A DNA stretch of 64,000 bases from Nitrospira sp. (GTDB lineage Bacteria > Nitrospirota > Nitrospiria > Nitrospirales > Nitrospiraceae), in contig VGXC01000003.1 of NCBI GenBank assembly GCA_016873495.1, positions 51,317 to 115,316 of the forward strand, written 5' to 3'. Of the stretch, positions 8,891-15,604 are shown piece by piece. The position numbers and the translations under genes were made by a program. The first letter of the stretch is position 1. Each line of letters opens with the position of its first letter. The notes under the pieces were generated by a model, which did not search any database, was not told where the DNA came from, and saw nothing but the letters and a program-made list of their open reading frames with translations.

Positions 8891-8932
8891 TCACGCCGCC
8901 GCCGAGCGCACGCATCGTTCGTCATCCGCGAG
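8891..8932. repeat. Copy 1 of a ~40-bp dispersed direct repeat
   Basis: Positions 8891-8929 match 9813-9851 at 38 of 39 bases in the same orientation; an extra G follows in this copy. On the minus strand both encode the same short run, TN(D/G)ACARRRR, in otherwise unrelated frames, which argues for a repeated DNA element rather than a gene. Confidence 0.7.
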
Positions 8933-9050
8933 TTCCGAGGCGTTCGGCGACAGGACCGCTTGGAGCCCGCCGTTCGTCAGCCGCGATCCCCTATCTCTGT
9001 GAGCACCGCTTTCAATGCTCCTTCCAAGCTTGCTCGTTGCTCTCTCCCCC

Positions 9051-9410
9051 CTAGGTTTCCATCATCTCCAACCTGGCGTCGAATTCGTGCCCGCAGGCCG
9101 TGCAGCGGATGACATCCGACTCCACCGCCATCTCATCCGACCTGATCCCCATGCCGCCGCAATCAGGGCACCGTGCGAGGTGGACCTTGCGGTCGTCCAC
9201 GGTCTCGTATTGCACGCCACGGAGACAATAGACCGGCTTTCCGTCGAGCAGCCATGGCCGGCCTTGTTTGTCCACCACCGGCAGCGCGAGGTAATGGTGG
9301 TTCGCGTAGTCCTCGATGGCCTGCCGGCCCGCGAACCCGGCCTTGATCAGCTTGCCCCCCACCGCCTCGTAGAGCGCGTTCTCTTTCACGATCGCCTTTG
9401 TCGGGCCCAT
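9051..9410 (-). CDS. Hypothetical zinc-ribbon protein, 119 aa
   Basis: Soluble protein of unknown function. The C-terminal third holds two Cys pairs, CPDCGG and CTACGH, about 23 residues apart, a classic zinc-ribbon arrangement. The N-terminal part (ALYEAVGGKLIKAGFAGRQAIEDYANHHYLALPVVD) is not recognised. A strong GGAGGTGGGAC ribosome site precedes the ATG. It stands alone between two repeat-bearing gaps. Confidence 0.78.
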   Translation of the reverse strand: MGPTKAIVKENALYEAVGGKLIKAGFAGRQAIEDYANHHYLALPVVDKQGRPWLLDGKPVYCLRGVQYETVDDRKVHLARCPDCGGMGIRSDEMAVESDVIRCTACGHEFDARLEMMET

Positions 9411-9960
9411 GTCCCACCTCCTGCTGTTCGTGGATCGAGACTGATGCGGTCGATTTGCGGTCGCATCAAATCAAGGAAAGGTCTTACACGCACACAACCT
9501 GATTCGACGATACCCACAGGCTACGCTTTGCAATAAATTGCGTCAACCAGCCGAGGCCCCTGGCTGGTCTCTCCGAGCTGGGCAAGCCTTTGGCCGCGGC
9601 GATTTGATATAGTCCGAGCGGGAACTGGTCCAGGAGCGACGCGTTCCCGCCACCCCCTCTTTTTTTTACGCGGATGGAACGGAGGCGGGCCGAGGTGTGC
9701 GGCGTGGCGAAACCTGTCTGTCAGGAGCCGTGAGGGGCCGCGAGCCGTTCTGCTCGTCCGGTCAGGCGAGCGGCCAAAAGAAGGATTAAAAGTAGTTCCC
9801 GACGCCAACGCATCACGCCGCCGCCGAGCGCACGCACCGTTCGTCATCCGCAGCTCCCTCTGGTTCTGCACGCACAGGGGATTACCCGGGCCGCCCCGCC
9901 CAGAGCTCACACTTGACGGGCCGGCGACAGACGCTCGTGGATTGGGCACGCCCTCGTTAT
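9411..9960. other. 550-bp gap with a dispersed repeat copy
   Basis: No recognised gene. A weak hairpin (TGATGCG...CGCATCA) lies near 9443-9469, the second copy of the 39-bp repeat at 9813-9851, and a T-rich run near 9659-9667. A 162-codon minus-strand frame (9521-10009) overlaps the sigma-factor gene end and has Arg/Pro/Gly-rich composition typical of a spurious frame in GC-rich DNA. Confidence 0.5.
9813..9853. repeat. Copy 2 of the ~40-bp dispersed direct repeat
   Basis: Same-orientation copy of 8891-8932, one substitution plus an indel at the end. The flanking sequences differ, so the repeated unit seen in this window is short. Confidence 0.7.
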
Positions 9961-10587
9961 TTATGAAGGCTTGGACTTGGCGGCGGGCGGGGTGCCGCAC
10001 GACGCGCATCCTGCGTCGCGCTGGGTATAGTCCAGGGGGCTCCGGCGGCGGTCGAGCTGAATCTCACAGCAGTCCTCCAGCATGCGCTTCAAGTGCTGCC
10101 TGCCTCGTTGCACGCGGGATTTCATCCCGGACAGAGTGAGCCCCAACCGTATGGCCGCCGCCTGCTGCGTCAGCCCCTCCAGTTCCACGAGCGTCACCGC
10201 CTGCCGATAGGAAGGAGGCAGGCGCCCGATCATCGGCCGCAGGCAGCCGGCCAACTCCTCGCGGAGTCGGCCGGCATCCCTGGAGGTGCCAGGCGGCAGC
10301 CATGCCGCGGTCGGCTGGGCCGCATCGAGGTCGCCCGCCAGGCCCACGGGCACTTCGCGCCGCCGGGCCGCCTGGCGATAGTGATCCACGACGGCATGTC
10401 TCGTGATCTGGTAGACCCAGGCCACGAGCCGATCCGGGTCCTTGAGGCTATCCAGCCGCCGGTGCATCCGCAAGAACACTTCCTGCAGGATATCCTCGAC
10501 CTCGGCCTCGTTCGACACGCGCTTGGCGATAAAGCCGCGCAGGCCGTCGTGCACCTGTTGCCAGATCCCGCTCACGTCCTGGGTCAT
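9961..10587 (-). CDS. sigZ: RNA polymerase sigma factor, SigZ type
   Basis: ECF-like sigma factor of 208 residues that should direct RNA polymerase to a small regulon. Region 2 is visible as VEDILQEVFLRMHRRLDSL...AWVYQITRHAVVDHYR, and region 4 as LPPSYRQAVTLVELEGLTQQAAAIRLGLTLSGMKSRVQRGR. The C-terminal tail EDCCEIQLDRRRSPLDY...CASCG has a Cys pair plus CxxC, a feature of SigZ proteins that may sense metals or thiols (inference). The start at 10585-10587 follows ACGAGGAGTCC; an upstream Met lacks a ribosome site. It lies 40 bp downstream of arsI on the same strand, so the two are probably co-transcribed. Confidence 0.87.
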   Translation of the reverse strand: MTQDVSGIWQQVHDGLRGFIAKRVSNEAEVEDILQEVFLRMHRRLDSLKDPDRLVAWVYQITRHAVVDHYRQAARRREVPVGLAGDLDAAQPTAAWLPPGTSRDAGRLREELAGCLRPMIGRLPPSYRQAVTLVELEGLTQQAAAIRLGLTLSGMKSRVQRGRQHLKRMLEDCCEIQLDRRRSPLDYTQRDAGCASCGTPPAAKSKPS

Positions 10588-10627
10588 GGACTCCTCGTTG
10601 ATCAAAGAAGCCATACGCTACACCCCG

Positions 10628-11074
10628 TCACGAGGCCGCGCAAGTCGCCGCCTGGACCGAGTCCTGACGCTTCGGCACGCAGCAACCGGTCCCCTTGAGC
10701 GGGTCGGAAACGGGCAACTGCTCCAACACGGTAAAGACCTCCCAGGCATTGCCGTCCGGGTCGGTGAACCAGAGCTTGTCCTGCCGCGCAAAACAGCAGG
10801 CGATGTCGTCTTCGACTGTCTCCAGCAGGCCGTTGTCCTGCAGCCGTTGCTTCCACGCGGCGATTTGATCGGCCGACTCGACTTCGATGCCCAGATGATT
10901 GACCCGGCTGATCGCGGCGGCGGTGGACACCAGCGACAAGTTCAACGACGGCTCCGTCAGGTCGAACTTGGCATAGTCCTCCGTCTGTTTCTGGGGCGCC
11001 AGGCCGAATACTTTTTCGTAAAAGGCCACCGAGACAGACACATTCCGGACGTCGAGTGAAAGGTGGGGTCTCAT
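10628..11074 (-). CDS. arsI: ArsI/CadI-type VOC protein, probable C-As lyase
   Basis: Member of the vicinal-oxygen-chelate family that cleaves the C-As bond of trivalent organoarsenicals (ArsI), or a cadmium-induced CadI-type relative. Two beta-alpha-beta halves are seen, with H60 (VNHLGIEV) and E112 (DPDGNAWEVF) as likely metal ligands. The vicinal C93-C94 pair in DIACCFARQDKLWF matches the Cys pair that binds methylarsenite in characterised ArsI. Several C-terminal Cys (GTGCC..., ATCAAS) are also present. The start at 11072-11074 is preceded by GGAGCACTTC. It leads sigZ, and ArsM/ArsS lie ~10 kb away, supporting an arsenic role. Confidence 0.87.
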   Translation of the reverse strand: MRPHLSLDVRNVSVSVAFYEKVFGLAPQKQTEDYAKFDLTEPSLNLSLVSTAAAISRVNHLGIEVESADQIAAWKQRLQDNGLLETVEDDIACCFARQDKLWFTDPDGNAWEVFTVLEQLPVSDPLKGTGCCVPKRQDSVQAATCAAS

Positions 11075-11239
11075 GGAAGTGCTCCTTCCCATATGGAGTC
11101 GGGGCCAATTCCCCGCTCACTCCTATAGACGGAGGCCCTCCGAAAAGGACGCATCCGCCGGTCACGATACTGGGCCTGGAGCCACCATTGCGCCCGAGCC
11201 AGCCCCAAGGGAGTGCGAAGGACTTGAACAAATCTGTTC

Positions 11240-11269
11240 TTGACTGATCATTCCAGAACATGGTAGCCT
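11240..11269 (+). promoter_or_regulatory. Candidate promoter with TetR-type operator, upstream of MOSC gene
   Basis: A near-palindromic GACTGATCATTC (11242-11253) overlaps a TTGACT -35-like box (11240-11245); a weak -10-like TAGCCT follows 18 bp later. It resembles the site at 12642-12653 (as its reverse complement GACCGATCGTTC, 10 of 12 identical, with AAC and GGT shared further out). The two sites flank the TetR gene. Binding is inferred. Confidence 0.5.
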
Positions 11270-11312
11270 GCCGGTCTCGATACAGTTGATTAGCCCCATG
11301 AAAGGGAACGGT

Positions 11313-12026
11313 ATGCCGACCATGAAGGTGACAGAGATTTGGCGGTACCCGGTGAAGTCGATGGCCGGGGAGCGGCTGAATTGCGCCCTCATCGGGCCTC
11401 TCGGCATCGAGGGGGATCGCGTCGTCCACGTTGAGGACGCTCGCGGGCGCCTGATCACGGCCAGAACGCACCCTCGGCTGCTCGGCCACCGTGCCCGGCT
11501 CAATGCCTCCGGCGACCCTGTTATCGACGGGATACTCTGGACCAAGCCCGCAGTGCGCGAGGCCATCGTGGACATCGTCGGGCCAGGGGGCCGCCTTGTG
11601 CGCGACGACTCGGGCGATCGCTTTGACGTGCTCCCCTTGCTGGTTGCAACGGATGGCGCCATCGCGGCCTTCGGGCACGACGGCCGGCGGCTCAGGCCCA
11701 ATCTGGTGATCGGCGGCGTCGAGGGCCTGGCCGAACGCTCCTGGCCCGGACAATGTCTGCGCATCGGGGACGTCCTCATCGGAATCCAGGACCTGCGCGG
11801 GCGCTGCGTCATGACGACGTTCGACCCCGACACCCAGGAACAAGACCGCCTGGTACTCACGGGCATCGTGCGGAAATTCGGCGGCACGCTCGCGCTCAAT
11901 TGCGACGTGATCCAGGGCGGCGAGATTCGCGTCGGCGACGCCGTCGAGCTGGTCCGGGACCATGACTGCGCGGCCATCGCGCTTAACGGGACCGGCCCCG
12001 GGCCGGATATCAGGGAACTGCAATAG
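11313..12026 (+). CDS. MOSC domain-containing protein
   Basis: Molybdenum-cofactor sulfurase C-terminal-type domain protein (237 residues), thought to handle a sulfide or bind Mo cofactor and detoxify electrophiles. An N-terminal beta-barrel segment (MKVTEIWRYPVKSMAGERL) is followed by GIEGDRVVHVED and the MOSC core with the conserved Cys in DLRGRCVMTTFDPDT. I prefer ATG 11313 (after AAAGGGAACGGT); ATG 11298 and TTG 11288-region starts are possible. The TetR gene starts 7 bp after its stop, so the two form an operon under the operator-like site at 11242. Confidence 0.87.
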   Translation: MPTMKVTEIWRYPVKSMAGERLNCALIGPLGIEGDRVVHVEDARGRLITARTHPRLLGHRARLNASGDPVIDGILWTKPAVREAIVDIVGPGGRLVRDDSGDRFDVLPLLVATDGAIAAFGHDGRRLRPNLVIGGVEGLAERSWPGQCLRIGDVLIGIQDLRGRCVMTTFDPDTQEQDRLVLTGIVRKFGGTLALNCDVIQGGEIRVGDAVELVRDHDCAAIALNGTGPGPDIRELQ

Positions 12027-12033
12027 GCGTAGG

Positions 12034-12615
12034 ATGGCCCGCCCCAAAGAATTCGATCCCGACGAGGCGCTCGACAAGGCGATGCATGTCTTCTGGCACA
12101 AGGGCTACGAAGCCACGTCCATGGAAGACCTGCTCTCCGCGATGGACATCAATCGCGGCTCCCTCTACGACACCTTCGGCGACAAGCGCGCACTGTTTCT
12201 CAAAGCGATGGACCGGTACTGCAACGGCATGGTCGCTCAAAAACTCACCCTGTTGAACCAACCGGGCCCGGCGCTCGACACCATTCGCCGCTTCATTCGC
12301 GGCATGTTGGAGATGGCCCTGTCCGACCAGACACGCAAAGGCTGCTTGATCGCCAACACCGCGATGGAGCTTTCGCCCCACGAGAAAGAGATTGGCAACC
12401 GCGTGGCCCGTGCCCTCGGCCGCGTTGAAGAGGCCTATCATAAGGTGCTGGTCCGGGCGAAGCAGAATGGGGAACTACGAAAGGAACAAGACCCACGAGC
12501 CTTGGCCCGCTATTTGACCGGCATGATGCAAGGGGTGATCGTCATGTACAAGGCCGGGACTCCCGCAGAGGCCATGCGCGATATCGTCGAAACCGGGCTT
12601 TCGATCTTTGACTGA
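12034..12615 (+). CDS. TetR/AcrR family transcriptional regulator
   Basis: 193-residue repressor-type protein. The N-terminal helix-turn-helix is clear: FDPDEALDKAMHVFWHKGYEATS followed by MEDLLSAMDINRGSLYDTFGDKRALF, the sequence style of NemR/DhaR-like regulators of electrophile and reductase genes. The C-terminal ~140 residues are the ligand domain with one Cys (RKGCLIANTAMELSPH) that could be redox-sensing (inference). It is translated right after the MOSC gene. Two related operator-like sites at 11242-11253 and 12642-12653 bracket it, suggesting autoregulation plus control of the membrane-protein gene. Confidence 0.9.
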   Translation: MARPKEFDPDEALDKAMHVFWHKGYEATSMEDLLSAMDINRGSLYDTFGDKRALFLKAMDRYCNGMVAQKLTLLNQPGPALDTIRRFIRGMLEMALSDQTRKGCLIANTAMELSPHEKEIGNRVARALGRVEEAYHKVLVRAKQNGELRKEQDPRALARYLTGMMQGVIVMYKAGTPAEAMRDIVETGLSIFD

Positions 12616-12628
12616 GGACATCTCTATT

Positions 12629-12657
12629 TTGACCAGTTTTGGAACGATCGGTCTACA
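12629..12657 (+). promoter_or_regulatory. Candidate promoter with TetR-type operator, upstream of membrane protein gene
   Basis: TTGACC (12629-12634) and TCTACA (12652-12657) are separated by exactly 17 bp, and the near-palindromic GAACGATCGGTC (12642-12653) fills the spacer and overlaps the -10-like box. Its reverse complement resembles the site upstream of the MOSC gene. This is a textbook layout for repression by occlusion, but binding by the neighbouring TetR protein is an inference. Confidence 0.55.
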
Positions 12658-12679
12658 TGCGAACCGGAGGAGGGCACCC

Positions 12680-13120
12680 ATGACGATGCGTGATCCATCT
12701 CTCTTGCTTCGCCGGTCTCTTCAAGGCAACGCGTGGTTCTCCGGGCTGTCCGGCCTGCTGTTCCTTGTGGCGGGCCGGCCGATTGCGTCGTTTCTCGGCA
12801 TTGAGGCGCCCTGGGTCATCAGGACCCTCGGCCTCGGCCTGCTCCTCTATGCCCTCTGGCTGCTCCTGTGTGCATACCGCCCCGTGCCCGACCGCCGTGA
12901 AATCTGGGCCGCGATCGGCCTCGACACAGTTTGGGTGATCGGGAGCGCCCTGCTGTTGATTGCCGGCCCCATCCCGCTGACGCTTGCAGGCAAGTGGGCC
13001 GTGGGGATCGTGGCCGACCTCGTGGCAACGTTCGCGGCCCTACAGATGTATGGATTGTTCAAGTACGAGGCGATGTTCGGTTCATTCCGCCCGGCAACGG
13101 TCAAGAGACGCTGCCACTAA
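12680..13120 (+). CDS. Four-helix integral membrane protein of unknown function
   Basis: 146 residues with about four membrane segments: GLSGLLFLVAGRPIASFLGI, VIRTLGLGLLLYALWLLLC, IGLDTVWVIGSALLLIAG and WAVGIVADLVATFAALQMYGL. No catalytic motif is seen. The start is ATG 12680 after a strong GGAGGAGGG; a longer open frame has no such site. It sits 64 bp behind the TetR gene and immediately behind the second operator-like site, so it is a candidate target of that regulator. Confidence 0.78.
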   Translation: MTMRDPSLLLRRSLQGNAWFSGLSGLLFLVAGRPIASFLGIEAPWVIRTLGLGLLLYALWLLLCAYRPVPDRREIWAAIGLDTVWVIGSALLLIAGPIPLTLAGKWAVGIVADLVATFAALQMYGLFKYEAMFGSFRPATVKRRCH

Positions 13121-13152
13121 CCTGTCCACCACTCACGAACAAGGAGGGCACC

Positions 13153-13359
13153 ATGGCCGTCAAGCAGTTCAAACAGTTGGGCTGCCTCGATGTGAATCCA
13201 CAGGGTGACTGCGCCTTTCAGGTGCGCGCGGAAACGGAGGAGGAGGTCATGCGGCTCGGCGCGGAGCACGCCAAGCTCTGCCACAAAGCGGAAACCCTGC
13301 CTCCCGACATCGTCGAGCGGGCGAGGGTGGCGATCAAGACGGTAACGGTGAACGTCTAG
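13153..13359 (+). CDS. DUF1059-like small protein, 68 aa
   Basis: Short soluble protein with the DUF1059 pattern: KQFKQLGCLDVNPQGDCAFQVRAETEEEVMRLGAEHAKLCH. Such proteins consist of a small alpha/beta domain with two conserved Cys and are of unknown function. It is preceded by AAGGAGGG at ideal spacing. It follows the membrane protein gene by 32 bp and is followed by a perfect hairpin at 13375-13412, which probably marks the end of, or an attenuation point in, the transcript. Confidence 0.8.
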   Translation: MAVKQFKQLGCLDVNPQGDCAFQVRAETEEEVMRLGAEHAKLCHKAETLPPDIVERARVAIKTVTVNV

Positions 13360-13374
13360 CAGATGTGTGGGCCA

Positions 13375-13412
13375 ATCAGGCAGCGCCTTCGTCACAGGTG
13401 GCGCTGCCTGAT
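13375..13412 (+). terminator. Perfect 13-bp hairpin after the DUF1059-like gene
   Basis: ATCAGGCAGCGCC (13375-13387) pairs fully with GGCGCTGCCTGAT (13400-13412) across a 12-nt loop. There is no T-run after it, so it may stabilise the mRNA 3' end or act as a weak or factor-assisted terminator rather than a classical intrinsic one. Confidence 0.5.
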
Positions 13413-13438
13413 AACGAATTGATGAGGAGGCCTGCTCC

Positions 13439-13864
13439 ATGGACATGAAAAAGTATGGATTGGCCGTGCTCGCCTATGTCTTCTGTACGTTCTTAATCGC
13501 CGCGCCCTGGCATCTGGTGTTGTTCAAACCGGTGTACGACGAGTTGGCCATCTTCACGAGGCAGGAGCCCCTCATTCCGCTTGGCCTCGTCTCCATGCTG
13601 ATGCAAGGACTCGTCTTGAGCTATCTGTACCCCCTTTATGCCCAAGGCCGGCATTCGGTGAAAACCGGAGCCACCTTCGGCTTGCTGATGGGTGTGTTGC
13701 TGGCCAGTTCCGCGGTGTTTGCAGAAGCGGGAAAACAGAACGTCGCGTCGTTGTCCACCTGGCTGCTGCTGGAGAGTGCCTACTTCCTGTTTCAGTTCTC
13801 TGTAGTGGGCGTCATCATCGGCTCCATTTACGCAAAAGGAGAACCGGCCCATGGCCTACGATGA
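13439..13864 (+). CDS. Integral membrane protein of unknown function, 141 aa
   Basis: Four predicted membrane helices: LAVLAYVFCTFLIAAPWHLVLF, LGLVSMLMQGLVLSYLYPLY, GATFGLLMGVLLASSAVFAEA and WLLLESAYFLFQFSVVGVIIG. The layout (short loop with YDELA after helix 1) resembles the protein encoded at 17056-17637, suggesting a related family. A GAGGAGG ribosome site precedes ATG 13439. Its end overlaps the start of the next gene by 14 bp, implying translational coupling. Confidence 0.78.
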   Translation: MDMKKYGLAVLAYVFCTFLIAAPWHLVLFKPVYDELAIFTRQEPLIPLGLVSMLMQGLVLSYLYPLYAQGRHSVKTGATFGLLMGVLLASSAVFAEAGKQNVASLSTWLLLESAYFLFQFSVVGVIIGSIYAKGEPAHGLR

Positions 13865-14198
13865 GCAACTCGCCAACCGCGTCCGAACAGCCCTGAAGGG
13901 ACGGCGCGCGATGGTGGAGAAAAAGATGTTCGGCGGACTCGCCTATCTGTCGAATGGGAAGATGTTTGCCGGAATCCTAAAGAGCGACCTGGTTGTACGT
14001 GTAGGGCCAGAGGCCAACGATACGGCCTTGACGCGCCCGCACACGAGACCAATGGATTTCACGGGCCGGCCCATGAAGGGGTACATCTATGTAGGCCCGG
14101 CCGGAACCAAGAGCGCCGCGCAATTACGCACCTGGCTCGCGCGAGGGCAGACGTTTGTGGCGAGCTTGCCGCCTGCCAAGCGAAAGGCGGCACGTTGA
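13851..14198 (+). CDS. TfoX/Sxy N-terminal-domain protein, 115 aa
   Basis: Small protein with the TfoX_N domain: MAYDEQLANRVRTAL, VEKKMFGGLAYLSNGKMFAGIL, DLVVRV and a later GYIYVGPAG. Full-length Sxy/TfoX regulates competence genes; stand-alone N-terminal domains are widespread and of unclear role, and no competence genes are nearby. AAAGGAGAA precedes the start, within the end of the upstream membrane-protein gene. A second, divergent family member is encoded at 19209. Confidence 0.87.
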   Translation: MAYDEQLANRVRTALKGRRAMVEKKMFGGLAYLSNGKMFAGILKSDLVVRVGPEANDTALTRPHTRPMDFTGRPMKGYIYVGPAGTKSAAQLRTWLARGQTFVASLPPAKRKAAR

Positions 14199-14239
14199 GG
14201 ATCAAGGACCATCACCCATCAACCAAGGAGGATCGCATC

Positions 14240-14605
14240 ATGACGGCTGCAGAAATCGGGAAAGAACTGGTAGCGCTGTGCCGACAGGGGAAGAACATGG
14301 AGGTCATCGGGAGATTTTATAGTCCCACGATTGAAAGCGTGGAAGCCGTCGCGCATCCCCAGATAGGGCAAGTGCAGAAAGGCATCGACGCGGTCAAAGG
14401 GAAGAACCAATGGTGGCTCGACAATCACGAAGTCCACAAGGTCGAGGTGAACGGGCCGTTTCCAAACGGCGACCAGTTCATCGTCCACTTCACGTATGAT
14501 GTGACGCCCAAACACACCGGAAAACGCATGACGATGTCGGAGATGGGGCTCTTCACGGTGCAGCAGGGAAAGATTGTCAAAGAAGCGTTCTTTTACACGA
14601 TGTAA
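14240..14605 (+). CDS. NTF2-like / SnoaL-like protein
   Basis: 121 residues with the NTF2-like cone fold signature: an N-terminal helix (EIGKELVALCRQGKNMEVIGRFYSP), a strand-rich body and the final FTVQQGKIVKEAFFYTM strand pair. Such proteins are often small-molecule binders or isomerases; no catalytic assignment can be made. Strong AAGGAGGATCGC ribosome site. Same strand and close spacing to the preceding gene (41 bp). Confidence 0.82.
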   Translation: MTAAEIGKELVALCRQGKNMEVIGRFYSPTIESVEAVAHPQIGQVQKGIDAVKGKNQWWLDNHEVHKVEVNGPFPNGDQFIVHFTYDVTPKHTGKRMTMSEMGLFTVQQGKIVKEAFFYTM

Positions 14606-14730
14606 GCACGGGGCATTGCGCGCATCTTAGGCCGCCCGGCTCCACTGACAGAGTCCATTGGACCGGCATGGGCCAGGACCGGTCAACGTGCTTGACTACC
14701 GTCCCTCATCGTTTCCAAAAGGAGACCCCC

Positions 14731-15135
14731 ATGCCTCACCTCATCCATCAGAAGGTGACACTTCCCGCTTCGCCGGGCGAATTGTTCGACATCTATCTGG
14801 ATTCAAAACGACACGGCGCGGCGATTGACGACAAGGTGACGATCAGCCGGAAGGTCGGCAGCCGATTTACGGCATTCGATGGCATGTTGCGGGGGCGCAC
14901 GTTGATGATCGTCCCCAATCGCATGATCGTGCAATCATGGCGGGCCGATAGTTGGAAGAAAACCGATCCCGATTCAGTGTTGATTCTGCAATTCGACCGC
15001 GCCAAGAACGGGGGATGCATTACGCTCGTGCACATCAATGTTCCTGCACATGCCTACCGCAATATCAATGAAGGATGGCCGAACCATTATTGGAAGCCGT
15101 GGAAAGCGTATCTGAAAACTCGCAGATCCCATTAA
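14731..15135 (+). CDS. SRPBCC (START-like/AHSA1) domain protein
   Basis: 134 residues with the lipid-binding START-like pattern: IHQKVTLPASPGELFDIYLDSKRHGAAID, GSRFTAFDGMLRGRTLMIVPNRMIVQSWRADSW and the C-terminal helix ending in WPNHYWKPWKAYL. Members bind hydrophobic ligands or activate Hsp90; this one has no further specific sign. Ribosome site AAAAGGAGACCCCC precedes ATG 14731. Confidence 0.84.
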   Translation: MPHLIHQKVTLPASPGELFDIYLDSKRHGAAIDDKVTISRKVGSRFTAFDGMLRGRTLMIVPNRMIVQSWRADSWKKTDPDSVLILQFDRAKNGGCITLVHINVPAHAYRNINEGWPNHYWKPWKAYLKTRRSH

Positions 15136-15148
15136 CCAGGAGGGTGCC

Positions 15149-15583
15149 ATGCCACGCACTATCGAACTTCTCGCGCTTTCAGTGCTGTTGATCGGGCTCA
15201 GCGGCTGCAGCTACCTGTTCTATCCCCGGGCCTCCGACTATGCCGAGCAGGCGAAGGGCGCCAGCGGCGTCGAGACCTTGCTCAACCTGACCACGATGAT
15301 GGAAGCGAGTGCCGGAGCCGCGAAGGCTGGCACTGGGTACGACCAGCCGCTGAACGACCTCCACAACCAGTTCCACGCCTTCGACGATAACCTCTGCTGC
15401 CTCGACAAGGACAAACGCGATCAGCCGGCCTATGCGCTGGCCGTGACGCACAACAAGGAACTCTGGGCGATCTTCAAGCGGGTCTGGAAATTCAAGAGCG
15501 ACCAACCGCAGCGCAGTCAACACCTGGACCTATTCGTCGTGGAGCTGGGCGAACTCAGGGATACGTTGAAGACCATTAAGTAG
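15149..15583 (+). CDS. Lipoprotein of unknown function, 144 aa
   Basis: A short signal peptide with a lipobox (LIGLSGCSYLF, Cys at ~20) predicts lipid anchoring. The mature part is helical (LLNLTTMMEASAGAAKAG..., DLHNQFHAFDDNLCC, HNKELWAIFKRVWKF), reminiscent of small four-helix periplasmic proteins. A CC pair near residue 90 is notable. AGGAGGG precedes the start, 13 bp after the SRPBCC gene. Confidence 0.78.
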   Translation: MPRTIELLALSVLLIGLSGCSYLFYPRASDYAEQAKGASGVETLLNLTTMMEASAGAAKAGTGYDQPLNDLHNQFHAFDDNLCCLDKDKRDQPAYALAVTHNKELWAIFKRVWKFKSDQPQRSQHLDLFVVELGELRDTLKTIK

Positions 15584-15604
15584 CCCTCGCAAGGGAGAAG
15601 GATC

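Larger units (their letters stand above)
8315..9050. other. 736-bp gap with a strong hairpin and a dispersed repeat
   Basis: No convincing gene. It holds a perfect 13-bp hairpin (8580-8614) and, at 8891-8929, a 39-bp sequence that recurs at 9813-9851. On the minus strand the second half gives an open frame of 80 codons (8683-8925) with arginine-rich, low-quality composition, which I consider a repeat remnant rather than a gene. Confidence 0.55.

Noticed and set aside
9521..10009. 162-codon minus-strand frame overlapping the sigma-factor end
   Set aside because: Overlaps sigZ and the dispersed repeat; protein composition is that of a shadow frame.
10602..12101. 499-codon minus-strand frame spanning arsI, MOSC and the TetR region
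   Set aside because: Covers three well-supported genes and lacks domain sense; a product of high GC content.
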